Below the pieces are notes generated by a model, which saw only the letters and a list, made by a program, of their open reading frames with translations, was not told the origin of the DNA and searched no databases. From Undaria pinnatifida (taxonomy: Eukaryota; Sar; Phaeophyceae; Laminariales; Alariaceae), in NCBI GenBank assembly GCA_012845835.1, contig JABAKD010000009.1, positions 7,529,413 to 7,593,412 on the forward strand: DNA of 64,000 nucleotides, in the 5' to 3' direction. Of the stretch, positions 63,280 to 64,000 are shown piece after piece (position 1 is the first letter of the stretch; the number at the start of each line of letters is the position of its first letter). The translations under genes were made by a program, and so were the position numbers.

Positions 63280-63705
63280 TTTTTCTTTTTCATCCTCCGG
63301 CGGATGGCAAAATAAAGCTTAAGCTCACCACACTTCCACGTATTTTCATACACGTCGTGTGTCGATAAAACTCAATTGCATTCGCAATCCAGCGCTAGCT
63401 GGCGTGTCCTTCGGGTTCCCACTAAAGCGATAGCGTGAGCTGCCTCTGTCGGCGGTCCCCGTTGCTACTCCGGCAGGGCAAGCTATAGTTGTGTACGGAT
63501 GCGTGAGTATGTCGACCCGGCCTGACCCCTGAGGGTCAGGTGCGGTGGAGATAGCCACCCGGGACGGCATCATTCCGGGTAGTGTGGGACATGCGCAAGC
63601 TCACCCACTAACAAAACCCCCGGCTATGAGAGAACAGCCTTCCGCCAGACTTGGTCCAGTTGGGGTCCACCCTACCCGTTCGGGCGTTGGTCCTCGGACA
63701 CGTTT
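63280..63705 (-). mobile_element. Poly-A-tailed retroelement, long copy at the right edge
   Basis: Minus-strand copy parallel to 27318-27733 from gaccaacgcccgaacgggta to the GCCGGAGGAT end. The A-tail is interrupted (seen as tttttttctttttca at 63277-63291). Beyond 63705 nothing is recognised. Confidence 0.65.
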
Positions 63706-64000
63706 TTCAATGTTAGGTTGAGAGTACCATGAATTAATCATGAAGCTTATGATGGCGCGGACGGACGCCTCTCTCCCACGATTTTGACGTCGGGAGTATT
63801 ATTTAGTACGTATGGGGAACGAGGGAGTACATGAGTTAACTGTAAAGCAGCAGTGCCTTGGTGCTGCTGTTGTTGCCGTTTTGTTTGCGTTGTGTATGGT
63901 GGTTGTTGTGTTGCTGACTGCGTGCTTGCGTGATGTGATGATACTCGCTTTTAGCTCCTCGAGCACTATGTATTCCCGCGTCTTCCGATCGTATATACAC

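Overview
The window reads as nuclear DNA of an intron-rich eukaryote, most likely a brown alga close to Ectocarpus. This is inference. It rests on about 50% GC, short phase-consistent exons separated by 0.2-3.4 kb introns, very abundant micro- and minisatellites, and a decayed LINE whose C-terminal residues (REKTIAILGDRWWPQTAKQ) I recall as common in Ectocarpus protein sets. Nothing looks prokaryotic. Nearly all long open frames are repeats or chance, and the real genes appear only when exons are joined across introns.

Layout. 1-21.4 kb is repeat-dominated. It holds a miniature LTR retrotransposon with intact landmarks, SINE-like and MITE-like elements, a pair of about 500-bp repeats, and two oppositely oriented arrays of a 145-155-bp unit (9.1-12.1 kb). 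It also holds a broken PIF/Harbinger transposase, several tandem duplications and the 3' exons of an unrecognised gene. 21.4-62 kb carries six genes I could assemble: a UVSSA-like transcription-coupled-repair scaffold (minus, 8 exons), a WW-domain protein fused to a beta-1,4-galactosyltransferase-type domain (plus, 6 exons), the DNA polymerase alpha B subunit POLA2 (minus, 9 exons), the ESCRT-III protein CHMP5/VPS60 (minus, 5 exons), a Ly6/uPAR-type three-finger protein with a predicted GPI tail (plus, 3 exons), and a single-exon SNAP-25-like Qbc-SNARE (plus). 62-64 kb is repeat-bearing flank.

How the genes relate. There is no operon-like pathway. Two genes serve genome maintenance (UVSSA, POLA2) and two serve membrane traffic (CHMP5, Qbc-SNARE). 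The other two concern glycosylation and the cell surface. UVSSA/WW-GT7 and CHMP5/Ly6 are divergent pairs, the second separated by only about 0.54 kb. Introns host most of the mobile fragments: one LINE 3' region, a poly-A-tailed retroelement family, a 70-bp palindromic family and a TIR-like family. Exon limits were set by eye from GT-AG signals, reading phase and family similarity. No search or transcript data were available.
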